DNA of 64,000 bases. Source: an uncultured Bacilli bacterium (GTDB lineage Bacteria; Bacillota_I; Bacilli_A; RF39; UBA660). The DNA is taken from positions 1 to 64,000 of the forward strand of contig CAKOHR010000008.1 of the NCBI GenBank assembly GCA_934085825.1, given 5' to 3'. The notes under the pieces were generated by a model that was not told where the DNA came from, did no database searches, and was given only the letters and a program-made list of their open reading frames with translations. Shown here piece by piece: positions 1 through 9,379 of the stretch. A program made the translations under genes and the position numbers. Numbering within the stretch: the stretch's first letter is position 1; each line of letters begins with the position of its first letter.

Positions 1-78
1 AGATAGTAATCACCAATTCACTTAAAGAAGGCGAATTGGTGCTAGTATCACACTAGTCAACCCCTTTTTATTCTTTTA
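1..78 (+). other. 3' part of an unidentified plus-strand transcript
   Basis: No reading frame is convincing here. A 9-bp hairpin (CACCAATTC at 11-19 with GAATTGGTG at 33-41) is followed by a short ACTAG/CTAGT element and then the terminator at 79. This looks like the tail of a structured RNA or an untranslated 3' end whose body lies left of the window. The RNA family is not recognised. Confidence 0.35.
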
Positions 79-110
79 GGAGATTTCTTCGGAAATCTCC
101 GCTTTTTTTG
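79..110 (+). terminator. Rho-independent terminator
   Basis: A perfect 9-bp stem, GGAGATTTC/GAAATCTCC, closes a stable TTCG tetraloop and is followed by GC and a run of seven T on the plus strand. It ends transcription entering from left of the window. Confidence 0.85.
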
Positions 111-129
111 TATTAAAAAACAAGTGATT

Positions 130-3100
130 TTACTCACTTATTTTCTTATAATACTTATATCTCTTAATAGCATTTTCTTTTTGTTCTTCGAGAACTTTAT
201 TTGCTAAATCTTTATCTTTTATTTTTAAGGCATTAAATCTTACTTCATTATCTAAGAAAGTTTCATATTTATCAAAATTTGGTTCTTTAGAGTCAATGTG
301 AGTTTCTCCATCATGTCTCATTAAAATTGTATATCCACATTCTACTGCTAGTTTTTGTTCTTCATTTGCTGATACCATACCTGTTTTTATTCCGTGTTCA
401 ATGCATGGTGAGTAAGCTATTATAATTGCAGGTCCATTATGAGCTTCAGCTTCATTAAATGCTTTGATTGCTTGCATCATGTTAGCTCCGAGTGATATGC
501 TTGCAACATAACAGTTCGGTATGCATGATGCTATTTTAAATAAATCTTTTTTAGCTGTTTTCTTACCAAAGTTAGCAAATTCTGCGACTGCTCCAAGTTT
601 TGTTGATTTGCTTGCTTGACCTCCAGTATTTGAGTAAACTTCAGTATCTAAAACTAATACTTTAATATTTTCATTTGAATGAAGAACATGATCAAGTCCT
701 CCATAACCTATGTCATAAGCCCAGCCATCACCACCGATTGCCCAGACTGTCCTTGCAGGCACATAATCTATTAAATCATTTAATTCTTTTGGTAGTGTTT
801 TTCCTTTTAATTCAGATTTAATTTTGTTGGTAACTTCAAAATCATTTTCATTTTCTAGCCACTTTGTGAATAAATTTTTTACATCAATTTCAACAGAATT
901 AATTGTTTCTTTCATAATATACTTTATTCTTTCTCTTTTTTGTTTGTAAGAAATATGAATACCTAAGGCAAATTCTGCATTATCTTCGAATAATGAGTTT
1001 GCCCATGGAATACTATATGGTGTTGATGGTGTTGAACCACCATAAATACTTGAACAACCTGTGGCATTGGCAATAACTAATTTTTCACCAAGAATTTGAG
1101 TTAGCATTTTAATATATGGTGTTTCTCCGCAGCCAGCACAAGCACCAGAAAATGCAAATAATGGTTTTTCTAAGGCTACTCCCTTTATTGTAGTCTTTGG
1201 AAGTGGATTTATACTTTTAATATTATCAAAGTCTATACTTGTTTTTTCTACTTTTTCAACCATTTCTAAGGCTTTTTTACCCATTTTACCTGGACAAATG
1301 CTTGCACATACTCCGCAACCTGTGCAATCTTTTTCACTTATCTTTATAGAATATTTAAGTCCATCTTGACTAATAAATGGAATGCCATCAGCATCTTCCT
1401 CATTTGCTATTGCCCTTATGACAGCATGTGGACAAGCTAAGGCACACATACCACACTCTATACAATTTTCAGATATCCATTTTGGCACAATATTTGAAAT
1501 ATTTCTCTTTTCATTATTGGTTGTTGCACCAGGAAAACGCCCAAATGCATAATCCATTAGCATACTTACAGGTATTTCATTACCTCTTCGTTCATTTATC
1601 ATATTTATAACGTTATCATCAATTATGCTGATTGTTTCATCATAATCATGAGTTATTTTAAGTTCTTTTAAATTTGATAAAGCTTCGTGCATTGCTAAAA
1701 TGTTATTATTAACTATGTCTTCGCCTTTTGTTGCAAAAGCTTTTTTAATTGATTCTTCAAGCATAGATGTGGCATCTTCAACATTAAGCAAATTAAGAAT
1801 TAATACTTCCATTATTTTACTTATTTTACCTTTTAAATGATTTTTACTAGCAATATTTTCAGCATCTATATAATATACTTTAATATTTTTCTTAAAAATA
1901 GTATTTTTTACTTTAGTTGGAAGTAATTTTGCTAATTCTTCTTCATTTTTTATAGTGTTAATAAGTAGTGTGCCATTTTCTTTTAGATTATCTATGATAT
2001 CAAACATTCTAAAGTAAATATCTTTGGTAACAACAGTTATTTCTGGATGTGTTACGTAGTATGGTTCATTTATTTTGTTATCTCCATATCTTAAATGAGA
2101 GATAGTTACACCCCCACTTTTTTTAGAGTCATATTCAAAATATCCTTGAACATATAAATCTTTGCTAGCGTGTAATATTTTAAGTAAATCTTTGCTAGCA
2201 CTAACCATACCATCACTACCAAAACCAACTATTTTTATTTCTTTATTATTGTTTTCTATTTCGATATGTTCTTCTTTTAAACTTAAATTTGTTACATCAT
2301 CATTTATACCTATTGTAAAGTTATTTTTTGGACTTTCTTCAAGCATTTTGTAAACACTATAAATATCACTTGGAGTTGTATTCTTACTTGATAAACCATA
2401 TCTTCCACCATAAACGTTTATATTTTTATCTTTTAGAATGCTACATACATCTAAGTATAAAGGTTCACCAGTTGAACCTGCTTCTTTAGTCCGATCTAGA
2501 ACTGCAATATTTTTTACTGTCTTAGGCAAAGCATTTAAGAAATATTTTTTACTGAATGGACGATATAAATGAACTTCAATTAATCCAACATTGCCTAGTT
2601 TATCTACTACTTCTTTAATTGTATCAGTGACACTACCCATGGCAATTATAACATTTTTAGCATCACTTGCTCCATAATAATTAAATGGTTTATAATCTGT
2701 GTTCATTATTTCATTAATCTTTTCCATATAACCATTTACAATATCTGGCATGGCATCATAATATTTATTTCTTGCTTCCATGCATTGGAAATAAATATCT
2801 TCATTTTGAGCCATTCCATACTCAAACTTCTTACCAACATTTAGACATCTATCTTTAAACTTGTTAATAGCTTCATGATCTACTAGAGATAAAAGTTTTT
2901 CTTCTGGTAATTCTTCGATTGTGTTTAGTTCATGACTTGTTCTAAATCCGTCAAAAAAATGTACAAATGGAAGGCTTCCTTTTATAGCTGATAGATGAGC
3001 TACCGCTGCTAAGTTTTGAGCGTCATAAACACTTGATGATGCAAGAAGACAAAATCCTGTTTGACGTACTGCGTAAATATCTTGATGGTCACCAAAGATT

Positions 3101-3456
3101 GATAAAGCATGCGTTGCTAAAGATCTGGATGCTACATGTATTACTGCAGGTAACATTTCACCCGCTATTTTATACATGTTCGGTATCATTAAAAGAAGCC
3201 CTTGACTAGCTGTAAATGTTGATGCTAAAGAGCCCGATAAAAGAGCACCATGTAAGGCACCTGCAGCTCCGGCTTCTGACTCCATTTCTAATACTTTGGG
3301 TTTATCGTTAAATATATTAAGCAAATTTGTACTTGTTAAAGCGTCAATATTTGAAGCCATCGGACTTGATGGTGTTATCGGATAGATACTACATACTTCA
3401 CTAAAGTAATATGCTATCTTGCTACAAGCATTATTTCCATCTACTATTTTTTTCAT
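130..3456 (-). CDS. nifJ: pyruvate:ferredoxin (flavodoxin) oxidoreductase
   Basis: Cytoplasmic enzyme that oxidatively decarboxylates pyruvate to acetyl-CoA and passes two electrons to ferredoxin. The single-chain domain order is visible in 1108 residues. The N-terminal pyrimidine-binding domain begins with ACSKIAYYFSEVCSIYPITPSS. A transketolase-C-like domain and a gamma domain follow. A two-cluster ferredoxin domain has CIECGMCALACP near residue 661 and CTGCGVCASICPGK near 709. The C-terminal thiamine diphosphate domain has GDGWAYDIGYGG near 905 and the downstream SNTGGQASKST. The proximal-cluster cysteines are in CAGCGE (about 770) and ATGCSS. It is slightly shorter than the usual 1170-1200 residues. 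With the [FeFe] hydrogenase at 18801 it gives a route from pyruvate to H2. Confidence 0.97.
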   Translation of the reverse strand: MKKIVDGNNACSKIAYYFSEVCSIYPITPSSPMASNIDALTSTNLLNIFNDKPKVLEMESEAGAAGALHGALLSGSLASTFTASQGLLLMIPNMYKIAGEMLPAVIHVASRSLATHALSIFGDHQDIYAVRQTGFCLLASSSVYDAQNLAAVAHLSAIKGSLPFVHFFDGFRTSHELNTIEELPEEKLLSLVDHEAINKFKDRCLNVGKKFEYGMAQNEDIYFQCMEARNKYYDAMPDIVNGYMEKINEIMNTDYKPFNYYGASDAKNVIIAMGSVTDTIKEVVDKLGNVGLIEVHLYRPFSKKYFLNALPKTVKNIAVLDRTKEAGSTGEPLYLDVCSILKDKNINVYGGRYGLSSKNTTPSDIYSVYKMLEESPKNNFTIGINDDVTNLSLKEEHIEIENNNKEIKIVGFGSDGMVSASKDLLKILHASKDLYVQGYFEYDSKKSGGVTISHLRYGDNKINEPYYVTHPEITVVTKDIYFRMFDIIDNLKENGTLLINTIKNEEELAKLLPTKVKNTIFKKNIKVYYIDAENIASKNHLKGKISKIMEVLILNLLNVEDATSMLEESIKKAFATKGEDIVNNNILAMHEALSNLKELKITHDYDETISIIDDNVINMINERRGNEIPVSMLMDYAFGRFPGATTNNEKRNISNIVPKWISENCIECGMCALACPHAVIRAIANEEDADGIPFISQDGLKYSIKISEKDCTGCGVCASICPGKMGKKALEMVEKVEKTSIDFDNIKSINPLPKTTIKGVALEKPLFAFSGACAGCGETPYIKMLTQILGEKLVIANATGCSSIYGGSTPSTPYSIPWANSLFEDNAEFALGIHISYKQKRERIKYIMKETINSVEIDVKNLFTKWLENENDFEVTNKIKSELKGKTLPKELNDLIDYVPARTVWAIGGDGWAYDIGYGGLDHVLHSNENIKVLVLDTEVYSNTGGQASKSTKLGAVAEFANFGKKTAKKDLFKIASCIPNCYVASISLGANMMQAIKAFNEAEAHNGPAIIIAYSPCIEHGIKTGMVSANEEQKLAVECGYTILMRHDGETHIDSKEPNFDKYETFLDNEVRFNALKIKDKDLANKVLEEQKENAIKRYKYYKKISE

Positions 3457-3481
3457 ATTATCACCAATATTATTATAAAAT

Positions 3482-3504
3482 AAAAAAGACTAAATAACTA
3501 GTCT
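3482..3504 (-). terminator. terminator of eno
   Basis: On the minus strand GACTAG and TTAGTC flank a TTAT loop and are followed by a T6 run. The hairpin overlaps the enolase TAG stop, a compact arrangement. Confidence 0.7.
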
Positions 3505-4730
3505 CTTTTTAATTTTTCTTCAATTCTCATTAATCTATTATATTTTGCAATCCGTTCTCCTCTGCACATTGAACCTGTTTTTATAAATGGAATTGCAAGT
3601 CCTACTGCTAAATCTGCAATAAATGTGTCTTCTGTCTCTCCACTACGATGTGAAATAATTGTTTTGTATCCATTTTTCTTAGCAAGCATTATTGTTTTGA
3701 TCATTTCACTAACTGTGCCAATTTGATTTGCTTTTAGTAAAATTGCATTTCCCGCATGCATTTCTATTCCTTTTTGCAAATACTTTTCATTAGTTACGAA
3801 ATAGTCATCACCAACAACCATTATTCTGTTTCCAACTACTGATGTAAATTTAGCTAATGTTTCAAAATCATCTTCATAGAATGGATCTTCAATACTTAAA
3901 ATTGGATATGTGTCAATTAATTTTTCATAAAACTTCATTAATTCTTCGCTAGTATATGATTTTCCATCAATTTTGTACGTATTTGTTTGTTTATCATAAA
4001 GTTCACTTGCTGCAACATCTAAAGCAATAAATATATCTTCTCCTGGTTTGTAGCCAGTTTTTCTTATCGCCTCCATAATAAAATCTAAAGCCATTGTATT
4101 ATTATTTAAATTTGGTGCAAATCCGCCTTCGTCACCTACTCCTACAGCAAATCCATTGATACTTAAAAGATTCTTTAAAGCATGAAATACTTCTGATGCT
4201 GCCCTTACTCTTTCTTTGATACTCTTCATAACTGGCATTATCATGAATTCTTGTATATCTATATTATTTACTGCATGGGCACCACCATTTATGATATTTA
4301 TCATCGGTATTGGCATTGTTACACTTTTGCTTGAAACATATTCAAATAATTCTTTATTATTGGCTTTTGCTAAACACTTTAAACAAGCAAGCGATACAGC
4401 TAATATAGCATTTGCCCCTAAATTACTTTTATTTTCAGTTCCATCTAGTTTTATTAAATAGTTATCAATACTGAGCTGATCAGCTTTTTTTCCAATTAAA
4501 GCAGGTCTAATAATAGTATTTACGTTACTTACAGCTTGAAGAACTCCTTTTCCTTCGTATCTTTTTGGATTTTTGTCTCGAAGTTCTAATGCTTCTCTGG
4601 AACCCGTTGATGCTCCGCTTGGAACTGATGCAGTTGCGGTAATACCATTATCTAAAGTCATGTCAACTTCAATTGTTGGATTTCCGCGACTATCAAGTAT
4701 TTCTCTAGCATGAATGTCTTTTATGAACAT
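3498..4730 (-). CDS. eno: enolase (phosphopyruvate hydratase)
   Basis: Converts 2-phosphoglycerate to phosphoenolpyruvate in glycolysis. It starts with the family signature MFIKDIHAREILDSRGNPT. GDEGGFAPNL near residue 197 holds a catalytic glutamate, SIEDPFYEDD near 278 and the GDD segment hold Mg-binding acids, KANQIGT near 330 holds the catalytic lysine, and SHRSGETED near 357 is the substrate loop. At 410 residues it is about 20 shorter than typical, mostly at the C-terminus, but every catalytic motif is present. It lies just upstream of nifJ on the same strand but has its own terminator. Confidence 0.97.
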   Translation of the reverse strand: MFIKDIHAREILDSRGNPTIEVDMTLDNGITATASVPSGASTGSREALELRDKNPKRYEGKGVLQAVSNVNTIIRPALIGKKADQLSIDNYLIKLDGTENKSNLGANAILAVSLACLKCLAKANNKELFEYVSSKSVTMPIPMINIINGGAHAVNNIDIQEFMIMPVMKSIKERVRAASEVFHALKNLLSINGFAVGVGDEGGFAPNLNNNTMALDFIMEAIRKTGYKPGEDIFIALDVAASELYDKQTNTYKIDGKSYTSEELMKFYEKLIDTYPILSIEDPFYEDDFETLAKFTSVVGNRIMVVGDDYFVTNEKYLQKGIEMHAGNAILLKANQIGTVSEMIKTIMLAKKNGYKTIISHRSGETEDTFIADLAVGLAIPFIKTGSMCRGERIAKYNRLMRIEEKLKRD

Positions 4731-4820
4731 TTTATCCCCTTCTTCCTTTATATTAGTATATCAAAATTTTGACAAATTAAAAAGTAAAACGATTAATTTT
4801 ACTTTTAATTTTACTTTTCT

Positions 4821-5408
4821 TTACCAAAATATTTCCATTATTTCTTTACTACGATTTTTAAATAAAATAGTATCCATAAAATCTAAAATACCTGTGATAA
4901 CTAGGAATGCTCCGGCAAGTTTTGTTAGAGTTAAACTTGCAAATGGATTAAATATTACAAGAACACCTATTATTGCCACCAAAATACCTGTTGCAAGTGT
5001 GATTAACCAAGAATCTTCACTACCTTTTTTTAACCATAATCCATAATTTATTTTACTAGCACCATTAACAATCATATACAAACCTAAACATACAGTGATG
5101 AATTCTATTACGCTTGATGGTATTAAAATTATTACTACTCCTAAAACAGCATATATGACGCCAAAAATTAAATTTAAATTATATAATTTAGCTCCCTCAC
5201 GATGAAAATATTTATATATTGAATTTATTCCCGCGATAAGAAAAATAATTCCTACAATTACACCTAATACTTTACCACTTAATTCAGGAACTAATAATAA
5301 AACTATACCTGTTATCATTGTTAAAATTGCTGTTATTATTGAATACATAATCATTCTTTTGTACATATTTTCAATACTATTTTTTAAACCGTTTGCCATT
5401 TTTATCAC
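4821..5408 (-). CDS. DUF308 / HdeD-like six-helix membrane protein
   Basis: The 195-residue protein is built of three pairs of hydrophobic helices with repeated GxxxLxxG and G-rich turns (for example LLLVPELSGKVLGVIVGIIFLIAGINSI), the usual form of the HdeD/DUF308 family. E. coli HdeD is linked to acid resistance; the role here is unknown. Transcription is divergent from the Fem-like gene at 5512. Confidence 0.75.
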   Translation of the reverse strand: MIKMANGLKNSIENMYKRMIMYSIITAILTMITGIVLLLVPELSGKVLGVIVGIIFLIAGINSIYKYFHREGAKLYNLNLIFGVIYAVLGVVIILIPSSVIEFITVCLGLYMIVNGASKINYGLWLKKGSEDSWLITLATGILVAIIGVLVIFNPFASLTLTKLAGAFLVITGILDFMDTILFKNRSKEIMEIFW

Positions 5409-5473
5409 CTAAATACATTATACATAATATCTTTAAGTTTATCAACAATTTTATGGATTTTGACGTCAATTTA

Positions 5474-5482
5474 TGGTATAAT
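5474..5482 (+). promoter_or_regulatory. extended -10 promoter for the Fem-like gene
   Basis: TGG followed by TATAAT (5477-5482) gives an extended -10 element about 30 nt before the start codon at 5512. No good -35 is seen at 17 nt. The ribosome-binding site is GAGGGAGG at about 5497-5504. Confidence 0.5.
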
Positions 5483-5511
5483 GTTGTCTTACTTAAGAGG
5501 GAGGTTTCTAT

Positions 5512-6732
5512 ATGAACTTAAACGAAATGTCACTAGCAGAATTTAAAGAATTTGCTAATACTCACTTCATTGGTAATTTTCATGAATCTATAAATTACGC
5601 TTTGATTAAAGCTGAAGAAGGTTATGAATATGAGTTTATTTCCTATGGATCAGATGAAACCATCGCGGCTGCCTTGATACTTTATAAAAAAATTGGTAAT
5701 ACTTATTTTGGTTATTCGCCACGAGGATTTTTAATTAATTATTCAAATGAATATTTACTTGAAGATTTTACTAAAAAGATTAAAGAATATTATAAAAAAA
5801 GAGGTTTTGCATTTATAAAAATTAATCCTGAAATTGCTATTGGTAAGCTTAACAAAAAAACTATGTGTTTTGAATACAATGAAAATTATAAAATTATTGA
5901 TAATTTAATTAAGTGCGGATATAAGAAACTTAAAAATAATATGAATTTTGAAGCACTTTTACCTAGAGTTAATGCTGTTGTTAATATGGAAGGATATAAT
6001 CATACTAGTCTTTCTAAAAATACTAGAAATAAAGTTAAAAAAGGAATTAGAAAGGGATTAATATTAGAGAAAGCTGAACCTGATAAAATAAGTGTTTTTT
6101 ATAAATTTATTAAAAATAAAATCAATAAAGACGAATACTATTATAATGATTTTTATAATGTTTTTAGTAAAACTGCAGATGTTGACTTATTACTTGTAAA
6201 AGTTGATTATAAAAAATTTTTAATTAATTCTCAAAATTTCTATGATTTGGAACTTAGAAGAAATACTTTTCTTAACAGCAAACTTTTAACAAATAGTAAT
6301 ACTAATGTAATCAATGCTAAAATGAATTCTGATAAAGCATTATTAACATATAAAAATGATATAGCAGAAGCTTCAAAAAATTTAAATACTGGTATAGAAA
6401 CTTATGTTGCTGGCGCTTTAGTCATAAAGTATCAAAATAGAGTTATTGTTCAAATAAGTGGTTTTGATAAATCATTATCTAGATTTAGTGCTAACTATTA
6501 TTTGTATTACGCTATTATTAAATATTATCAAAAGAATTATAAATATTTAGATTTAAATGGGATTACTGCTGATTTATCAAAAGATAATCATTATTATGGT
6601 TTAAATAGATTTAAAATGGGATTTAATCCAGATGTTTATGAATATATTGGAGAATTTGATTTAGTTATAGATGAAAAACAATATGATAGGTTATTAAAAA
6701 CTGGAATGCTTGCTAAAGAGTTTAACAAATAA
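5512..6732 (+). CDS. FemAB/MurM-family aminoacyltransferase
   Basis: The Fem family adds amino acids from aminoacyl-tRNA to the peptidoglycan stem peptide to make the interpeptide bridge. The 406 residues show two GNAT-like halves separated by a charged helical insertion around residues 220-290 (the coiled-coil arm of Fem proteins). Typical segments are YSPRGFLINY, SKNTRNKVKKGIRKGL and, near the C-terminus, LDLNGITADLSKDNHYYGLNRFKMGF. It implies that the host makes a bridged peptidoglycan. The exact amino acid added cannot be read from sequence. Confidence 0.85.
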   Translation: MNLNEMSLAEFKEFANTHFIGNFHESINYALIKAEEGYEYEFISYGSDETIAAALILYKKIGNTYFGYSPRGFLINYSNEYLLEDFTKKIKEYYKKRGFAFIKINPEIAIGKLNKKTMCFEYNENYKIIDNLIKCGYKKLKNNMNFEALLPRVNAVVNMEGYNHTSLSKNTRNKVKKGIRKGLILEKAEPDKISVFYKFIKNKINKDEYYYNDFYNVFSKTADVDLLLVKVDYKKFLINSQNFYDLELRRNTFLNSKLLTNSNTNVINAKMNSDKALLTYKNDIAEASKNLNTGIETYVAGALVIKYQNRVIVQISGFDKSLSRFSANYYLYYAIIKYYQKNYKYLDLNGITADLSKDNHYYGLNRFKMGFNPDVYEYIGEFDLVIDEKQYDRLLKTGMLAKEFNK

Positions 6733-6767
6733 AAACTGGAATTAGTTAAAATGCTAATTTCTTTTTG

Positions 6768-7361
6768 TTATATCATCATGACACATGCGTAATATTTATT
6801 GTTCTCTATAATCATTTTCTCTGTTCCAGTAATATTATCCCCATTTGAATCACATAAAACATATTCACTCGTATATAATTTGGAGTTAGTAATTCTAGCT
6901 TTAGTTATGTAATATCCATCAGTATTATATGTGCTTTCTAACCAATTTTTCCAGGTCATACCTTCTTCAAATGTATAAGTTTTTTCTGTTGAATCTAAAT
7001 CAATTATTGTAAATGTTGGGTTGCTTTTTACATCAAAATAAACATAACATTTATCAGAAGTAGCTCCATTAAAAACTACTTTTTTTGTTGTATCGTCCCA
7101 TAATAGTTCTCCACCATTTTCACATTTTGATAGTGTTGAATTAAAAATGTAACCTTCTGTTGGCCAACTATCACGCGTAGTCATTTCATAGTTTCCAGAG
7201 CCGGCTTCTGTTTCAAGCATCATTGAAATTGTGTCATGACTTTTTTTCACTATTTCTAAATTATTATCCAAGTCTTTTTTTTGATTGTTTATATTTAATA
7301 CTAAAGTTAATACAATAACGAATTGAATTATTATTATACTAATATATTTTTTCTTTAACAT
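6768..7361 (-). CDS. membrane-anchored extracellular protein of unknown function
   Basis: The start is taken at MLKKKY because GAAGG sits 5 nt before it. An upstream in-frame ATG at 7373 would overlap that site. One N-terminal membrane segment (residues about 5-23) is followed by an extracellular part with conserved-looking WPTEGYIFN and LLWDDTTKKVVFNGATSDKCYVYFD. The latter resembles a small beta-rich repeat with paired cysteines. No enzyme motif is recognised. Confidence 0.6.
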   Translation of the reverse strand: MLKKKYISIIIIQFVIVLTLVLNINNQKKDLDNNLEIVKKSHDTISMMLETEAGSGNYEMTTRDSWPTEGYIFNSTLSKCENGGELLWDDTTKKVVFNGATSDKCYVYFDVKSNPTFTIIDLDSTEKTYTFEEGMTWKNWLESTYNTDGYYITKARITNSKLYTSEYVLCDSNGDNITGTEKMIIENNKYYACVMMI

Positions 7362-7474
7362 CGTTACCTTCATATATTCAATTGTATATATTTTATAATT
7401 ATTATATATTCATTTGAATATATTATCAATATATCTATTTGTAAATATGAGAAAATTTACTTGAGGTGTGTTAA

Positions 7475-7783
7475 ATGCAATTATTTAGATTTAAAGATAT
7501 TAGAGAAGATAAAGATCTTCTTCAGGTAGATATTGTAGAAATTTTGAATATTACACAATGTCAATATAGTCTGTATGAAAATGTATTTAGGTCAATGCCA
7601 ATAGAAAAATTAATTATACTTGCAAATTACTATAATGTATCAACTGATTACTTACTTGGACTTACAAATGAAAGAAAACCTTATCCAAAGCAAAATAAAA
7701 TATTAAAACCAGTAATTAGATTTACTATTCACTGGTTTTTATTAACTTCTTATATGCCTTATCAGGTATGTTTTCTTTTCTAA
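7475..7783 (+). CDS. short Xre-type helix-turn-helix protein
   Basis: Residues about 7-65 fit an Xre/Cro fold: FKDIREDKDLLQVDIVEILNITQCQYSLYENVFRSMPIEKLIILANYYNVSTDYLLGLT. The motif is intact in its second half. The C-terminal tail overlaps the 3' end of the opposite-strand HipA-like remnant by 59 bp and may be a product of that decay. GAGGTG lies 8 nt before the ATG. It could be the HipB-like partner of the neighbouring remnant, but the two are convergent rather than in an operon. Confidence 0.65.
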   Translation: MQLFRFKDIREDKDLLQVDIVEILNITQCQYSLYENVFRSMPIEKLIILANYYNVSTDYLLGLTNERKPYPKQNKILKPVIRFTIHWFLLTSYMPYQVCFLF

Positions 7784-8034
7784 ATAAAATTGGTTTTTTT
7801 AGGAATTCTTTTCTTGTATCGCTTATGTAAGGAGTCTCATCTATTATTGAGTTTATTTTCTTCATATCAATTTTAGGATATATTCTAAGTAATGCATCGT
7901 TTAAGTCATTGATATTTTTTAGATAAAATTCATTATAGGTAAGTTTCTTTGAGTCATATTTATAAACTGGATAAATGCTAAATACTGTATTTATAAAATC
8001 ATTTCTTACAATTTGTAAAATTAATTTTATCCAT
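7725..8034 (-). pseudogene. remnant of a HipA/CtkA-like kinase
   Basis: A strong GAAGGAGCGG site precedes an ATG at 8034 that encodes only MDKINFTNCKK before a stop at 7999. Another frame then continues open to 7725 with KLTYNEFYLKNINDLNDALLRIYPKIDMKKINSIIDETPYISDTRKEF. Both ends look like the two termini of HipA-like (CtkA-type) serine kinases as I remember them, with the catalytic middle missing and a frameshift at the join. This is family recognition from memory, so moderate confidence only. The open frame starting at 8069 has no ribosome-binding site. Confidence 0.45.
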
Positions 8035-8090
8035 GAAAACCGCTCCTTCTTTAAGTAATATTTTATCATTTTTTTAGTTTAAAATCATCA

Positions 8091-8124
8091 AAAAAATCTT
8101 AAGACGAGAAGTCCTAAGATTTTC
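8091..8124 (-). terminator. terminator of the str operon (after tuf)
   Basis: A 10-bp minus-strand stem (ATCTTAGGAC/GTCTTAAGAT, one G-U pair) is followed by seven T, 17 nt after the tuf stop. Confidence 0.85.
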
Positions 8125-8140
8125 AATTTTATATCATCAA

Positions 8141-9307
8141 TTATTTAAGAATTTCAGATACAACTCCGGCACCAACAGTTCTTCCACCTTCACGGATAGA
8201 GAATTTAGTTCCGTTTTCTAGAGCAACTGGAGCGATAAGTTCAACAGTCATGTCAACGTTATCACCAGGCATAACCATTTCTACTCCTTCAGGTAATTCA
8301 ATAACACCTGTTACGTCAGTAGTTCTGAAATAGAATTGTGGACGATAATTTGAGAAGAATGGTGTATGACGTCCTCCTTCTTCTTTAGATAGAACGTATA
8401 CGCTTGCTTTGAATTTTGTATGAGGTGTAACACTTCCTGGTTTAGCCAAAACTTGTCCACGTTCAACGCCATCACGAGCAATACCACGAAGTAAGCATCC
8501 AGCATTGTCACCAGCTTGAGCATAGTCTAGAGATTTTCTAAACATTTCGATACCAGTAACAACTGTTTTAGTTGTAGGTCTTAAACCAACGATTTCAACT
8601 TCGTCATTTAGTTTTAGTTGTCCACGTTCAACACGTCCAGTAACAACTGTTCCACGTCCTGAAATAGTGAATACGTCTTCAATACTCATTAAGAATGGTT
8701 TGTCAGTATCACGTACTGGTGCATCGATGTAAGAATCAACAGCAGCCATTAAGTCACGGATACTTTGAGCAGCAGCTTCATCACCTTCAAGAGCTTTTAA
8801 AGCACTACCACGGATAATAGGACATTCGGCATCGAATCCATATTCTCCTAATAATTCTCTGATTTCCATTTCTACTAAATCAAGTAGTTCTGGATCATCA
8901 ACTTGGTCACATTTATTCATGTAAACCACGATCTTAGGCACACCAACTTGACGAGATAACAAAATGTGTTCTCTAGTTTGTGGCATAGGACCATCTGCAG
9001 CAGATACAACTAGGATAGCTCCATCCATTTGTGCAGCACCAGTGATCATGTTTTTAACATAGTCAGCATGTCCTGGGCAGTCAACGTGAGCATAGTGACG
9101 TTTGTCAGTTTCGTATTCAACATGCGCAGTGTTGATAGTTATACCTCTTTCTCTTTCTTCTGGAGCTTTGTCGATATCAGCATAATCAACAAAATTTCCA
9201 AAATATTTTGTGATCGCAGCAGTTAATGTTGTTTTACCATGGTCAACGTGTCCAATGGTACCAATATTAACGTGTTCTTTTGAACGATCGAATTTTTCTC
9301 TTGCCAT
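8141..9307 (-). CDS. tuf: elongation factor Tu
   Basis: GTPase that brings aminoacyl-tRNA to the ribosome. The 388-residue protein carries GHVDHGKT (G1, about residue 18), RGITINTAHVEYE (switch I), DCPGHADY (G3), NKCDQVDD (G4) and GSALKALEG (G5). Beta-barrel domains II and III follow, ending GGRTVGAGVVSEILK. It is the last gene of the str operon and has an AGGAGG site. Confidence 0.99.
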   Translation of the reverse strand: MAREKFDRSKEHVNIGTIGHVDHGKTTLTAAITKYFGNFVDYADIDKAPEERERGITINTAHVEYETDKRHYAHVDCPGHADYVKNMITGAAQMDGAILVVSAADGPMPQTREHILLSRQVGVPKIVVYMNKCDQVDDPELLDLVEMEIRELLGEYGFDAECPIIRGSALKALEGDEAAAQSIRDLMAAVDSYIDAPVRDTDKPFLMSIEDVFTISGRGTVVTGRVERGQLKLNDEVEIVGLRPTTKTVVTGIEMFRKSLDYAQAGDNAGCLLRGIARDGVERGQVLAKPGSVTPHTKFKASVYVLSKEEGGRHTPFFSNYRPQFYFRTTDVTGVIELPEGVEMVMPGDNVDMTVELIAPVALENGTKFSIREGGRTVGAGVVSEILK

Positions 9308-9379
9308 ATAATAATTTCCTCCTTTTTTTTATTACTATTATATTTTATCTAATGCTTGAAGATTTTTCAAGTATTATTC

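Noticed and set aside
2162..2353. Plus-strand open frames inside nifJ, eno, the ribosomal protein genes and the phage structural genes
   Set aside because: They are shadows of well-supported minus-strand genes, with no ribosome-binding sites and Ser/Leu/Phe-rich translations.
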